Shown here: piece by piece, positions 17,819 to 26,162 of the stretch
Position numbering within the stretch: the first letter of the stretch is position 1
Layout: each line of letters begins with the position of its first letter
DNA from: Okeania sp. SIO3B5
GTDB lineage: Bacteria; Cyanobacteriota; Cyanobacteriia; Cyanobacteriales; Microcoleaceae
Length of the DNA stretch: 33,343 bases
Direction of reading: 5' to 3'
Assembly (NCBI RefSeq): GCF_010692555.1
Contig: NZ_JAAHHG010000063.1
Location: 1 to 33,343, forward strand
Notes under the pieces: model-generated
The model's input: the letters and a program-made list of their open reading frames with translations, nothing else
Databases searched by the model: none
What the model was told of the DNA's origin: nothing
Translations under genes and position numbers: made by a program

Positions 17819-17907
17819 AGGACTTACGCAAAGACACTATGTATAGAGTACAGTAACTATTTTCCAATAGTTACAAGTACTATATATAGGGTATCTGCGT
17901 AAGTCCT
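17819..17907. mobile_element. Family A element (89 bp) inside tnpB, ATTC duplicated
   Basis: AGGACTTACGCA at 17819 and TGCGTAAGTCCT ending at 17907 close an element of exactly 89 bp. The bases ATTC flank it on both sides (17815-17818 and 17908-17911), a likely target duplication. Orientation is inverted relative to the 8205-9513 copies. Confidence 0.85.
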
Positions 17908-17939
17908 ATTCATTTTTAGATGGTGACAATCTACCTAAT

Positions 17940-18191
17940 TAGGGTTTGCGCTCAAAAGTCTGATGGTGAAGGTAGGGAGTAGGGAGTAGGGAGTAGGGAG
18001 TAGTTAAGAATCAGGAGGAATGGGAGTTAATTAGGATGTAGTTGGAATAATTATCTCTTAATTTTTCTGTCCTACTAAACTTTTTATGCTAACTTTTTGC
18101 ACCTTTTTGACCTAAAAGCTTGTACAATTTGGCGACTAAAAATTGCTAAAAGCAATATCAGTCAATGCTTTCAGATAATTTAAGCAAGCCC
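17940..18191. mobile_element. Family B element (252 bp) inside tnpB, TAAT duplicated
   Basis: The element starts TAGGGTTTGCG and ends GCAAGCCC, with TAAT at 17936-17939 and 18192-18195. Removing it with one TAAT restores the tnpB reading DGDNLPNYGEKPNDWKP, so the empty site can be reconstructed precisely. It contains a GGGAGTA heptamer tract (17975-18002). Confidence 0.85.
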
Positions 18192-18439
18192 TAATTATGG
18201 TGAGAAACCCAATGATTGGAAACCTAAGTCCTTCAGACAAGCTTTCCTACGGAATGCTACGCAAACGCTTTTCATGTCGCGCAGCGAAACAGGAAAAAGA
18301 ATAAAGCGTGGTTTGTATAGAACTGGTAATAATTGCTTGATTAATGCAGACTGTAATGGGGCTGCAAATATCATCAAAAAAGTAAGCAGAAAGCTAAGTT
18401 TAGACTTAAGCAGACTGTGTAGGGGCACTTTGACTTGTC

Positions 18440-18546
18440 CCCAGAGAGTGTATCTTTGGTCAGCTAAGAATAGACGGAGCAACACGGATTTATCCTGTTG
18501 CGTAGTATCTACTTAGAATCCCCTTGGCTTCAGCTGCGGGGAGTAG
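18440..18546 (+). ncRNA. Possible omegaRNA-type right-end RNA of the tnpB element
   Basis: In IS605-type elements the guide RNA of TnpB spans the end of tnpB and the right end, and its guide is the flanking DNA. Here a CCCC...GGGG hairpin (about 18520-18542) ends the element and the next bases belong to the phosphatase gene. The protein is broken, so this RNA would be a relic. The assignment rests on family knowledge plus the hairpin only. Confidence 0.3.
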
Positions 18547-19316
18547 TCAACAACAATGACAATTACTACTGTGATATTATCGCGACCTCCTCCATCTTTA
18601 GCTGCATCTACAAGCTCTTTAGCAATAGGTTCACAATCATCACTAGAACTTAATATCGGGACAATTAGCGTCTCAGATAAGTCTTCTGTCAATCCATCAC
18701 TACACAGTAATAGGCGATCGCCAGTTTGAATATCAACAGGCAAGATATCTACTTTGCCCATATCTTCCCTACCTAAACATTGAGAAAGCACATGACGCCA
18801 AGGATGTACTCTAGCTTGTTCAGGAGTTAAAGCATTTTGTCTCACTGCTTGAGCTACCCAAGTTTGGTCTTCTGTAATTTGTTCTAAATTTTGAGCTCGA
18901 AGTCGATAGAAGCGAGAGTCACCTACATTTGCACACCAATATTCTTGTTCTCGGAATATAACTACTACGCCAGTAGTACCCATATCTGAACGTTCTGGGT
19001 TTTCTATTTGGTCGCATAAAATAGCTTCATTGGCTTTGAGAAAAGCATCTTCTAACAATTTTGGTGATTCTATAACATCCTGCCAATGGCTCACAAGATA
19101 ATTTTTAATTACTTCCGCAGCAATTCTACTAGCTTCTTGGCCACCTGCGTGTCCTCCCATACCATCAGCAACAATAAAAAATCGTCCTTCAGGGTCTATG
19201 TAGTAAGAATCTTGATTAACTGAGCGAACACAACCTTTATCAGTAGTACCTGCGAAATTCAATTTCATAGAATTTAGTTGAAGGCTTTTTGTCCCATTTT
19301 GATGTTTATTATCCAC
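18513..19316 (-). CDS. PP2C-type Ser/Thr protein phosphatase (PrpC/Stp1-like)
   Basis: All PP2C metal-site motifs are intact: RSVNQDSYY, FFIVADGMGGHAGG, DMGTTGVVV, CANVGDSRFYRL, LLLCSDGLTEDL and GGRDNITVVIV. The cytoplasmic enzyme removes phosphate from Ser/Thr residues, usually opposing Hanks-type kinases; no kinase of that type is beside it here. The longest frame starts with GTG at 19316 (267 residues). The ATG at 19268 (MKLNFAGTTDKGCVRS) matches where the family normally begins and is preferred, giving 251 residues. The last nine residues, SPQLKPRGF, are encoded by the right end of the neighbouring tnpB element, which also provides the stop codon. Confidence 0.92.
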   Translation of the reverse strand: MDNKHQNGTKSLQLNSMKLNFAGTTDKGCVRSVNQDSYYIDPEGRFFIVADGMGGHAGGQEASRIAAEVIKNYLVSHWQDVIESPKLLEDAFLKANEAILCDQIENPERSDMGTTGVVVIFREQEYWCANVGDSRFYRLRAQNLEQITEDQTWVAQAVRQNALTPEQARVHPWRHVLSQCLGREDMGKVDILPVDIQTGDRLLLCSDGLTEDLSETLIVPILSSSDDCEPIAKELVDAAKDGGGRDNITVVIVIVVDYSPQLKPRGF

Positions 19317-19860
19317 CTATATATTTAATATCCCAATTTTTATATACTTTAGTTGTATTCTAGCATTGTAGTGCTACTAATTAGGGTTTGCTGAAAAAGT
19401 CTTTTGGTAGTGGTGGGAGACAGGAGAAAACTCACCCCTAACCTCTCTCAGGAGGGGAAGACAGGAGACAGGGGAAATGGAAATTATGGAGGAGAAAGCT
19501 TTTATTTCAAACTAAAAGCAATAGCTGATGGCTGAGTGCTTACGTTTTATCTAATCAGATTAATTCAAATATCTGATGCCAAATAATGGTTTGGCAGGTC
19601 AAATTAACCATTCAATTAAGGATATAATTTAGCAAAGTTTGTGATTGAGTATGAATAAGTTTGCCGGAAAATAAACTCACTGCTATGATTCCCAAGTTTG
19701 CTCTAAATGGGGTTGGCGCTCAAAAGTCTTTTAGTAGGGGTAGGAGACAGGAGAAATGGTATGGGAGCGAGAAGGTGGAGTTCATTAATTGATAATTGAT
19801 AATGGATAATTGATAATTACCTCTGGTTAAAACTGTTACGGAATTGAATATAAGGAAATC

Positions 19861-19949
19861 AGGATTTACGCAAAGGCACTATTTATAGGGTTAAAGTACT
19901 ATTGTTCAATAGTTTTGAGCGCTATATATAGCGTATATGCGTAAGTCCT
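19861..19949. mobile_element. Family A miniature element (89 bp)
   Basis: AGGATTTACGCA (one mismatch from the family end) to TGCGTAAGTCCT, again exactly 89 bp, with TACTATTGTTCAATAGTT at the centre. It is nested between family B arms. Confidence 0.8.
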
Positions 19950-20247
19950 AACCAATATCAGTCAATGCTTTAAATTTTAATCAGCAAACCCTAACTATTA
20001 ATTGTTAATTATTAATTATTAATTATTCGGTACCAATATCAGTCAATGCTTTAAATTTTAATCAGCAAACCCTAACTATTGATTATTAATTATTAATCAT
20101 TAATTATTGATTATTAATTGCTAATTATTGATTATTAATTGCTAATTATTAACTATTCGGTACCAATATCAGTCAATGCTTTAAATTTTAATCAGCAAAC
20201 CCTAACTATTAATTATTAATTATTAATTATTAATTATTAATTATTCG
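19950..20247. repeat. Three tandem units: family B right arm plus AATTATT heptamers
   Basis: ACCAATATCAGTCAATGCTT begins at 19950, 20032 and 20163. Each is followed by the CAGCAAACCCTAACTATT end and a run of AATTATT-like heptamers of different length, closing with ATTCGGT. Unit lengths are about 82, 131 and 85 bases, so the copies differ mainly in heptamer number. Confidence 0.8.
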
Positions 20248-20415
20248 GTAAGTTTTTTACTCGGAATTTGATGAAGGAAAAAAGTAATTGAGATGATTTG
20301 CATAATATAAACACCTACCAAGATACAAGTTTATATACTACTTTTAATGATACGCTCTTGAAGTGCGGAATGTGGGTTATATGTCAATGCTTTTAGATTT
20401 AATCAGCAAACCCTA

Positions 20416-21488
20416 CAGCGGTTTTCATATGAATAAACCACAATCTTCAAACCAACCCACGGCATCGTCTTCAGTAATTTGAGCGTACGCGCTTACTAAT
20501 AACTCGATCCAATTGTTCTGAAGTTCGAGCTTCATAAGAACGGAGGAAATTCTTAAATTTTGACCAGCATAATTCTATAGGTGACAAATCTGGAGAGTAA
20601 GCTGGTAAGAATATTAATTTGGCTCCTGCTGAGTTAATTAATTCTTCAATTCTTTGCCCTTTATGGATACTTAAATTATCCATCAAAACAATTGCTTAAG
20701 CTCCATAATTGAGGTACTAAAATTTGTTCAATATATACTTCAAATATTTTTTTATTTGTACTGCCAATTACCGTCATTGATGCAATTAAACCATCTAGAC
20801 TTAATGCTCCTAATACACTTGTATTGCGACCTCGATTTATCGGAGCATTTGTGACTAATCTTTCTCCTATTTTTCCTCTACCATAAAGACGATTCATACC
20901 TAAATTTACCCCTGATTCATCAACAAATACGCTTATTATGTATATCTATTAAATCTAACCATTTTCGATACTCGTAGCGTTTTTCCTTAACATCTTCTCT
21001 CTCCTGTTCCGAAGCACAAATACTTTTTTTTTCTACTTATGTTGAGTTTTTTCAAAGTTCGATACATTGTTGATATACTAACTTTTACTCCTGTCTTACT
21101 TTTTAAATACTGACATAACTCACAAAGTAAAATATCTGGTTTTTGTTGAATTTTCTGCTGAATTAAAAAATCAAAATTATTCTCAATTTTAGTTTTTGGC
21201 CCTCCTCCATGTTGTTTTGGATTCACAGTACCTGTGTTTCGATAATGCCGTTCTGAAATTACGGACAAAAGTCAAACTAACTTGAAATCTTTGTGCTATT
21301 TGACGTTGAGAACCTTCTTGATTTTGATAGGCTCTAATCACAGGTCGGCCTAAATTTTGTGAATATGGTCTGGCCATTTTTTGGGTTTAGCGTTCGCGGA
21401 GCGTGGTGTCAGCCGTATCGCTCTAGATAACTATTTTGTCTTTAGTCACATTTTACACTTTTGTGGTTCACTCATATGAAAAGCGCTG
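20416..21488 (-). mobile_element. IS630-type insertion sequence (degenerate)
   Basis: The ends CAGCGGTTTTCATATGAATA (from 20416) and CAGCGCTTTTCATATGAGTG (reverse complement of the bases ending at 21488) are near-perfect inverted repeats of about 28 bases. Both are flanked by TA, the target duplicated by IS630/Tc1-like elements. The 1073-bp length fits. It landed in a family B arm. Confidence 0.85.
20471..21377 (-). pseudogene. IS630 family transposase pseudogene
   Basis: Four frame-shifted pieces run in order. The first is a helix-turn-helix start (MARPYSQNLGRPVIRAYQN, GSQRQIAQRFQVS). The second ends ISTMYRTLKKLNISRKKK. The third begins VDESGVNLGMNRLYGRG with the first catalytic Asp, and the fourth has MDNLSIHK and IFLPAYSPDLSPIELCWSK with the second Asp and the Glu. 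The DDE residues survive, but at least three frame breaks prevent a full protein. The ending SEQLDRVISKRVRSNY is close to the expected C-terminus. Confidence 0.87.
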
Positions 21489-21685
21489 TAAATAAAAGAA
21501 GTTATTTCGACTGGAAGAATGAGTCAGAATCAATTATTGGTATTCAGATCCTCCACTAATTGAGTATCAGCAAATCATCAAGTTTGGTGGGGGTCTTAAA
21601 CCAATTTATTCATTCCCACAGTTTTACAGAATCCAATTCTGACTGCTTATTCCTGAATTCTGACTCTGAATTCTTCCTTCATAAA

Positions 21686-24600
21686 TTATGGAATTAATTG
21701 TTGAATTCGTGCCAAAGGAATTTCCACGAATTTAGGACGATAAGTAAGTTCATAATCAAGTTCATAAACTACTTTTTCTAAGAGATAAACATCTAAAAGT
21801 ACCTGTATTTCTTCTTCAGTTTTAGGTAAGAATGAACCTGACATTGTATTGTTGAGGTAAGCTTTTAAAAAGGATATGCTTACCCAGCTATACCAAAATG
21901 TAGACCATTGTTCCATGACAAGTAAATTTTCAGGACGAATTATCCCATTTTTAATTTCTTCCTGGAGAGCAACGTTAGCTGCATAATAGAATGACTCTAA
22001 CATTATTGCTATATCTCGAAGTAAGGTACGCTTCATGCGACGTTCATTTAAAGGTCGAACACCTTCTCCTTCAAAGTTAACAACTACAAAGTCTTTACCT
22101 GTAAATAAAACGTTTTCTAAATGATAGTCTCCATGGCAACGAGTACGCATTGCGGTAATTTTTCGTTCTACGACAGAACCTAAATGTTTCATAATTTGGT
22201 CCTGACGATTAATCACACTTTTTGCTAATTGTTGTTTATCTTGTGAAAATCCTGATAAGTGTTTTTTCAGCTTTAATAAAATTCTTCCTGTCTGGTTTCT
22301 CATGTACTGATAAACTGACCTTTGATAAAAAGGTGTAAACTGTTCCGGAGCAAAATTTGGATTCTCTAAATCAGAGGCTAGGGCATGATGAATATTTCCT
22401 GTAACTTTGCCTAAGTTTTCAGCGAAACTTATATAAGAACCAATCAAATCGGAGACTTCTTCTGTGATTTCAATATTTAAGGCATTATTAACAGTAATCT
22501 GAGGAATTTCTAACTCATTTACAGAGCTTTGTTCTACCATTATTCTCTCAAAATAATCCCTCAAAATATCAGAGGTATAAGACCAACAATCCATTGCTTC
22601 AGGAATAAATTGTTCTAATATACCAATAGTTATTAAGTTAGTTTCTTGTTGGTGATATTCTAGATATCCTGCTATTTGAGCAATATTCCCGGTAATTTCT
22701 GAATTTTCAGACCTAGCTTTTTCTGTCAAGAAATTGCCAACTTCTAAATCTGGATTAATACCAACTTCTAGTTTTCGCAATAATTTAAGTATTAATGATG
22801 TACCGAAATTAATCAGAGTTTTATCATGTCTTTCAGAGGAAATATGAGGATTAATATTCCCTGTGGTTGTCTGCATTATCTCTGCTAATACATCAGTGGA
22901 TTTTCCTTGAATCAAACCACTATTGCCGCGATATTTTTGTTTTTTGTTGATGGCATTCAACGGCAGATTTAGAAAATCTCGGTCTCCCAGTACATCAAAT
23001 AAAATTCCAGGCTTTTCTTGCTCTTGTATTTGTAACTCTGCAACAATCTGTTCCCGAGAAATTTGAGGAGTTTTTTCTGTGGGAATTAAATAACTTAAAG
23101 CAATCAAATATGTTTCTGTAGGCCCCTCTGTATAATTAAATTCTAAAAATATTAAAGCAGCTTCTTTTTGTTGATAATTAATAGGAATAACTTCTGTGAT
23201 TTCTGTAGATTGAATCACCTTATTTTTACCTCCAAACCAAGGGAAGCTACTCAAATAATTAGGTAAAATTGACTCTAATCTACTCTTGATTTCTGCTTGA
23301 GAAAATATATCCTTCCAATTACCCGCTACAGTCAAAACAGGAAGTTTACTCAGAGGTTTTGGAGTCTCAATATAAGTTTGTTGTGGTTGTAAAGTCAACC
23401 AGTAAAAAGCATAAGGACTTAGACTAAAAAAGTATGGATGTTCTTTGATAGCTGGAAACTTAGTCCGACCAAAAATTTCCACAGGAACCATACCATTAAA
23501 AGCTGATAAATCTAACTCTACTATTTGCACGAAACGAGAGAGATTAGCTACTACTAAAATATGCTGACCAGAATATGTACGAGTAAAAGCCAAGACCTTC
23601 CTATTTTCGGGGTGCAACAGTTCAAAGGAACCACGTCCAAAAGCTTGAAAACGTTCCCTCGTAGAAATCAAACGCTTCATCCACCACCACAAAGAATTAG
23701 AATTAGCCTGTTGAGCCTCTACATTAATTGTTTCGTAATGGTATTCAGGGTCAACAATAACAGGAGCATATAACTTTTGTGGATTTGTACGACTAAAACC
23801 TGCATTCCGGTCCGCAGTCCATTGCATCGGAGTCCGCACACCATTACGATCGCCCAAATAAATATTATCTCCCATTCCTATTTCATCGCCGTAATATAAA
23901 ACGGGAGTACCAGGTAAAGACAACAATAAACTATTAAGCAACTCTATTTGCCGACGGTCATTTCCCAATAGAGGCGATAAACGGCGACGAATACCCAAGT
24001 TAATTCTAGCCTGTGGGTCTTGAGCATAAGCTTTATACATATAATCTCGGTCTTCATCGCTCACCATTTCCAGGGTCAACTCATCATGGTTACGCAAAAA
24101 CAAAGCCCATTGACAGTTATTGGGTATGGAAGGGGTTTGTTTGAGAATATCAGAGATTGGAAAATTATCCTCCATCCGCAAAGCCATAAACAAACGAGGC
24201 ATTAAAGGGAAATGGAAGTTCATATGACACTCATCTCCGCTGCCATAATATTTAGCTGCATCTTCAGGCCATTGATTAGCCTCTGCTAATAACATTCGAT
24301 TAGGATATTTAGTATCAATGTGCGCCCGTAACTTTTTGAGAAAGGTGTGTGTTTCTGGCAGGTTTTCGCAGTTAGTACCTTCTTCAACGCAAAGATAGGG
24401 AACTGCATCAAGGCGCATTCCATCAACTCCCATGCTCAACCAAAAGTCTGCCAATTCTAAAACTGCCTCTTGTACCGCAGGGTTTTCGTAGTTGAGGTCT
24501 GGTTGATGATAAAAAAAGCGATGCCAATAGTAAGCTTGAGCTACAGAGTCCCATGCCCAGTTAGAATTTTCAAAGTCTTGGAAAATAATCCGAACTTCCG

Positions 24601-25018
24601 GGAATTTATCAGCACTATCACTCCAAACATAAAAATCTCTTTCTACACTACCTTTAGGAGCGCGACGTGCTCTTTGGAACCAAGGGTGTTTGTCGGAAGT
24701 ATGGTTAACGACAAGTTCGATAATGACCCGAATACCTCTGTCGTGGGCAGCATCTAGAAGTTGTTGAAAATCTTCTATGTTGCCGTAGATGGAGTTAATA
24801 CTTCTATAGTCAGCAATGTCATAACCATCATCTCTGAGGGGAGAGGGGAAAAATGGTAGAGTCCAAATTGCTGTTACTCCCAGGTCTTGCAAATAGTCTA
24901 GTTTTTCTGTAAGTCCCCGGAGGTCTCCAATACCGTCACCGTTACTATCAGCGAAGGCTCGAACTGGTACTTCATAAATTATGGCGTCTTTGAACCAAAG
25001 TGGGTCGTTTTTCAGCAT
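21686..25018 (-). CDS. treS: Trehalose synthase-maltokinase fusion
   Basis: This 1110-residue fusion has two parts. Residues 1-555 are a GH13 trehalose synthase: AFADSNGDGIGDLRGL and VVNHTSDKHPWF, nucleophile D204 in MRLDAVPYL, acid/base E246 in LLAEANQW, and D312 in FLRNHDELTL. A C-terminal beta domain follows. From about 570 it is a maltokinase (Mak/Pep2): WFGGKNK at the N-terminal cap and the catalytic loop CHGDYHLENVL (D964, N969). TreS interconverts maltose and trehalose, and Mak phosphorylates maltose to maltose-1-phosphate for GlgE-type glucan synthesis. The kinase motif that normally reads DFEGE is NFEGE here (N981), replacing a metal-ligand Asp. No glgE or glgB is in the window. A heptamer tract (AGTTATC) starts 11 bases upstream of the ATG. 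Confidence 0.93.
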   Translation of the reverse strand: MLKNDPLWFKDAIIYEVPVRAFADSNGDGIGDLRGLTEKLDYLQDLGVTAIWTLPFFPSPLRDDGYDIADYRSINSIYGNIEDFQQLLDAAHDRGIRVIIELVVNHTSDKHPWFQRARRAPKGSVERDFYVWSDSADKFPEVRIIFQDFENSNWAWDSVAQAYYWHRFFYHQPDLNYENPAVQEAVLELADFWLSMGVDGMRLDAVPYLCVEEGTNCENLPETHTFLKKLRAHIDTKYPNRMLLAEANQWPEDAAKYYGSGDECHMNFHFPLMPRLFMALRMEDNFPISDILKQTPSIPNNCQWALFLRNHDELTLEMVSDEDRDYMYKAYAQDPQARINLGIRRRLSPLLGNDRRQIELLNSLLLSLPGTPVLYYGDEIGMGDNIYLGDRNGVRTPMQWTADRNAGFSRTNPQKLYAPVIVDPEYHYETINVEAQQANSNSLWWWMKRLISTRERFQAFGRGSFELLHPENRKVLAFTRTYSGQHILVVANLSRFVQIVELDLSAFNGMVPVEIFGRTKFPAIKEHPYFFSLSPYAFYWLTLQPQQTYIETPKPLSKLPVLTVAGNWKDIFSQAEIKSRLESILPNYLSSFPWFGGKNKVIQSTEITEVIPINYQQKEAALIFLEFNYTEGPTETYLIALSYLIPTEKTPQISREQIVAELQIQEQEKPGILFDVLGDRDFLNLPLNAINKKQKYRGNSGLIQGKSTDVLAEIMQTTTGNINPHISSERHDKTLINFGTSLILKLLRKLEVGINPDLEVGNFLTEKARSENSEITGNIAQIAGYLEYHQQETNLITIGILEQFIPEAMDCWSYTSDILRDYFERIMVEQSSVNELEIPQITVNNALNIEITEEVSDLIGSYISFAENLGKVTGNIHHALASDLENPNFAPEQFTPFYQRSVYQYMRNQTGRILLKLKKHLSGFSQDKQQLAKSVINRQDQIMKHLGSVVERKITAMRTRCHGDYHLENVLFTGKDFVVVNFEGEGVRPLNERRMKRTLLRDIAIMLESFYYAANVALQEEIKNGIIRPENLLVMEQWSTFWYSWVSISFLKAYLNNTMSGSFLPKTEEEIQVLLDVYLLEKVVYELDYELTYRPKFVEIPLARIQQLIP

Positions 25019-25029
25019 GGGGTTATTTC

Positions 25030-25066
25030 AGTTATCAGTTATCAGTTATCAGTTATCAGTTATCAG
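25030..25066. repeat. Heptanucleotide tandem repeat (AGTTATC)n in the treS leader
   Basis: Five AGTTATC units lie 11 bases upstream of the treS start codon and so should be within its 5' leader or core promoter. The unit is the reverse complement of the GATAACT run at 5731-5762. Confidence 0.8.
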
Positions 25067-25269
25067 TACCTCTGGCGCTCACCCAGAGGGTTGAAATAAT
25101 CAACTTTTATCTTTTCATCCCCTATTCAAGGGGAGGCTTTGGACCTCTTTTTTTTGGTAAGGCTTTTTCTTTCTATAGTTGAAGATTCCAGGTAATTATA
25201 GCTGAAGTCAGAAGTCAAATAGGGTGATGGGGAGTTTGGAAAAGGTGGGGATATCGGCGTATTTTTCTC
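25067..25269. other. Spacer between treS and the tandem array
   Basis: It contains a CCCCTATTCAAGGGG hairpin (about 25118-25132) and GAGGCTTTGGACCTC followed by eight Ts (25133-25156). The latter looks like an intrinsic terminator on the plus strand, although no plus-strand gene precedes it. No gene is seen. Confidence 0.35.
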
Positions 25270-26049
25270 TCATTGTGTATAGAGCAATAGTGAAATTTTC
25301 CAATTACTTTTTCGATTCTTGATTAACTAATAATTTTTCTGTGACTAGAGGAAATTTCCGGTAGAAAAGATAGTCAAATATTTTCTGGGATGTAGAAATC
25401 AACTGTCAGTTTCCTTGCTCTCTAGGTTTGATGTTCTACTGTTGCGTATGTCGCAATAGTGAAATTTGACAATTATTTTTTCGATTCTTGATTTACTAAT
25501 AATTTTTCTGTGACTAGAGGAAATTTCCGGTAGAAAAGATAGTCAAATATTTTCTGAGATGTAGAAATCAACTGTCAGTTTCCTTGCTCTCTAGGTTTGA
25601 TGTTCTACTGTTGCGTATGTCGCAATAGCCAGATTTTACAATTAATTTTTTGATTCTTGATTTAGAAACAATTTTTTGTGACTAGAGAAAGTTTCGGGTA
25701 GAGAGATTAGAGTCAAATATTCTCTGGGATGTATAAATCAACTCTGAGTTACCTTGCTTTCTAGGCTTAATTTCTACTGTTGCGTATGTCGCAATAGTCA
25801 TTTTTACAATTAACTTTTCGATTCTTGATTTACTAATAATTTTTCTGTGACTAGAGGAAATTCCGGTTAGAGAGACAGTCAAATATTTTCTGGCAGTGAA
25901 AATCAACTCTGAGTTACCTTGCTCTCTAGGCTTAATTTCTACTGTTGTGTATGTCGCAATAGTGAAATTTTACAATTAACTTTTCGATTCTTGATTTACT
26001 AATAATTTTTCTGTGACTAGAGGAAATTCCGGTTAGAGAGACAGTCAAA
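25270..26049. repeat. Tandem array of a 168-bp unit, about 4.6 copies
   Basis: The landmark CGATTCTTGAT occurs at about 25313, 25482, 25651, 25819 and 25985, spacings of 169, 169, 168 and 166. Each unit contains AATTTTTCTGTGACTAGAGG, AGTCAAATATTTTCTGG, TCTAGG and a hairpin ACTGTTGCG-TATGT-CGCAATAGT. Units differ by scattered substitutions and small indels. There is no conserved open reading frame through the units; the frame seen at 25682-25906 does not hold in its sister units. Confidence 0.9.
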
Positions 26050-26162
26050 TTCTTACTTTTGACTTTTGACTTTTGACTTTTGACTTCACCAAAGACTTCA
26101 GTGAAACGGTAGGGGTATTGTTACAATATTTAACAACCTTTATAAAAAAAATCTAAAATTTT

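Larger units (their letters stand above)
16745..18516 (+). pseudogene. tnpB pseudogene (IS605 OrfB-type RNA-guided nuclease)
   Basis: Pieces in successive frames align end to end as a TnpB. These are CQQVLVAQNPELIAILTFLC (from 16797), QQILRTVAESFSFYYSLI and RPRIPNYRKKGGMATVSYPA (17000-17165), NRCFYYEFVYEKEVVVKP, and VLGIDHGVNNWLTCVSNVG with the first RuvC Asp (17370-17430). The region from 17600 carries GWNKGQK, and CLINADCNGAANIIKKV (from about 18335) carries the last RuvC Asp. There are several frameshifts. A family A element (17819-17907) and a family B element (17940-18191) interrupt it, and roughly 60 foreign bases lie at 18230-18292. The gene is not functional as it stands. Confidence 0.88.
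16600..18546 (+). mobile_element. Decayed IS200/IS605-type element carrying only tnpB
   Basis: The left end (from about 16600, CTTTTAAGCGATAGATCAAAG) and the right end (CCCCTTGGCTTCAGCTGCGGGG, ending near 18546; central part given only as landmark) bracket a broken tnpB. No tnpA is present. The ends are subterminal hairpins rather than inverted repeats, as expected for this family. Exact boundaries are uncertain by tens of bases. Confidence 0.65.
19317..20415. other. 1.1 kb of layered repeats between PP2C and an IS630 element
   Basis: A family B left end starts at 19382 and another at about 19709 (GTTGGCGCTCAAAAGTC). Half of the 5430-5640 inverted-repeat element lies at 19497-19543. A family A element sits at 19861-19949, then three family B right arms with AATTATT tracts (19950-20247). 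A family D arm (20264-20381) follows, and a fourth family B right arm (20384-20414) is cut by the IS630 insertion. Bases 19550-19700 look unique, but I see no gene in them. Confidence 0.6.

Noticed and set aside
25270-26049. Possible CRISPR array or repeat-protein gene near the ABC1 kinase
   Set aside because: The whole 168-base unit is repeated with no unique spacer, and the open frame seen in one unit is not kept in the others.
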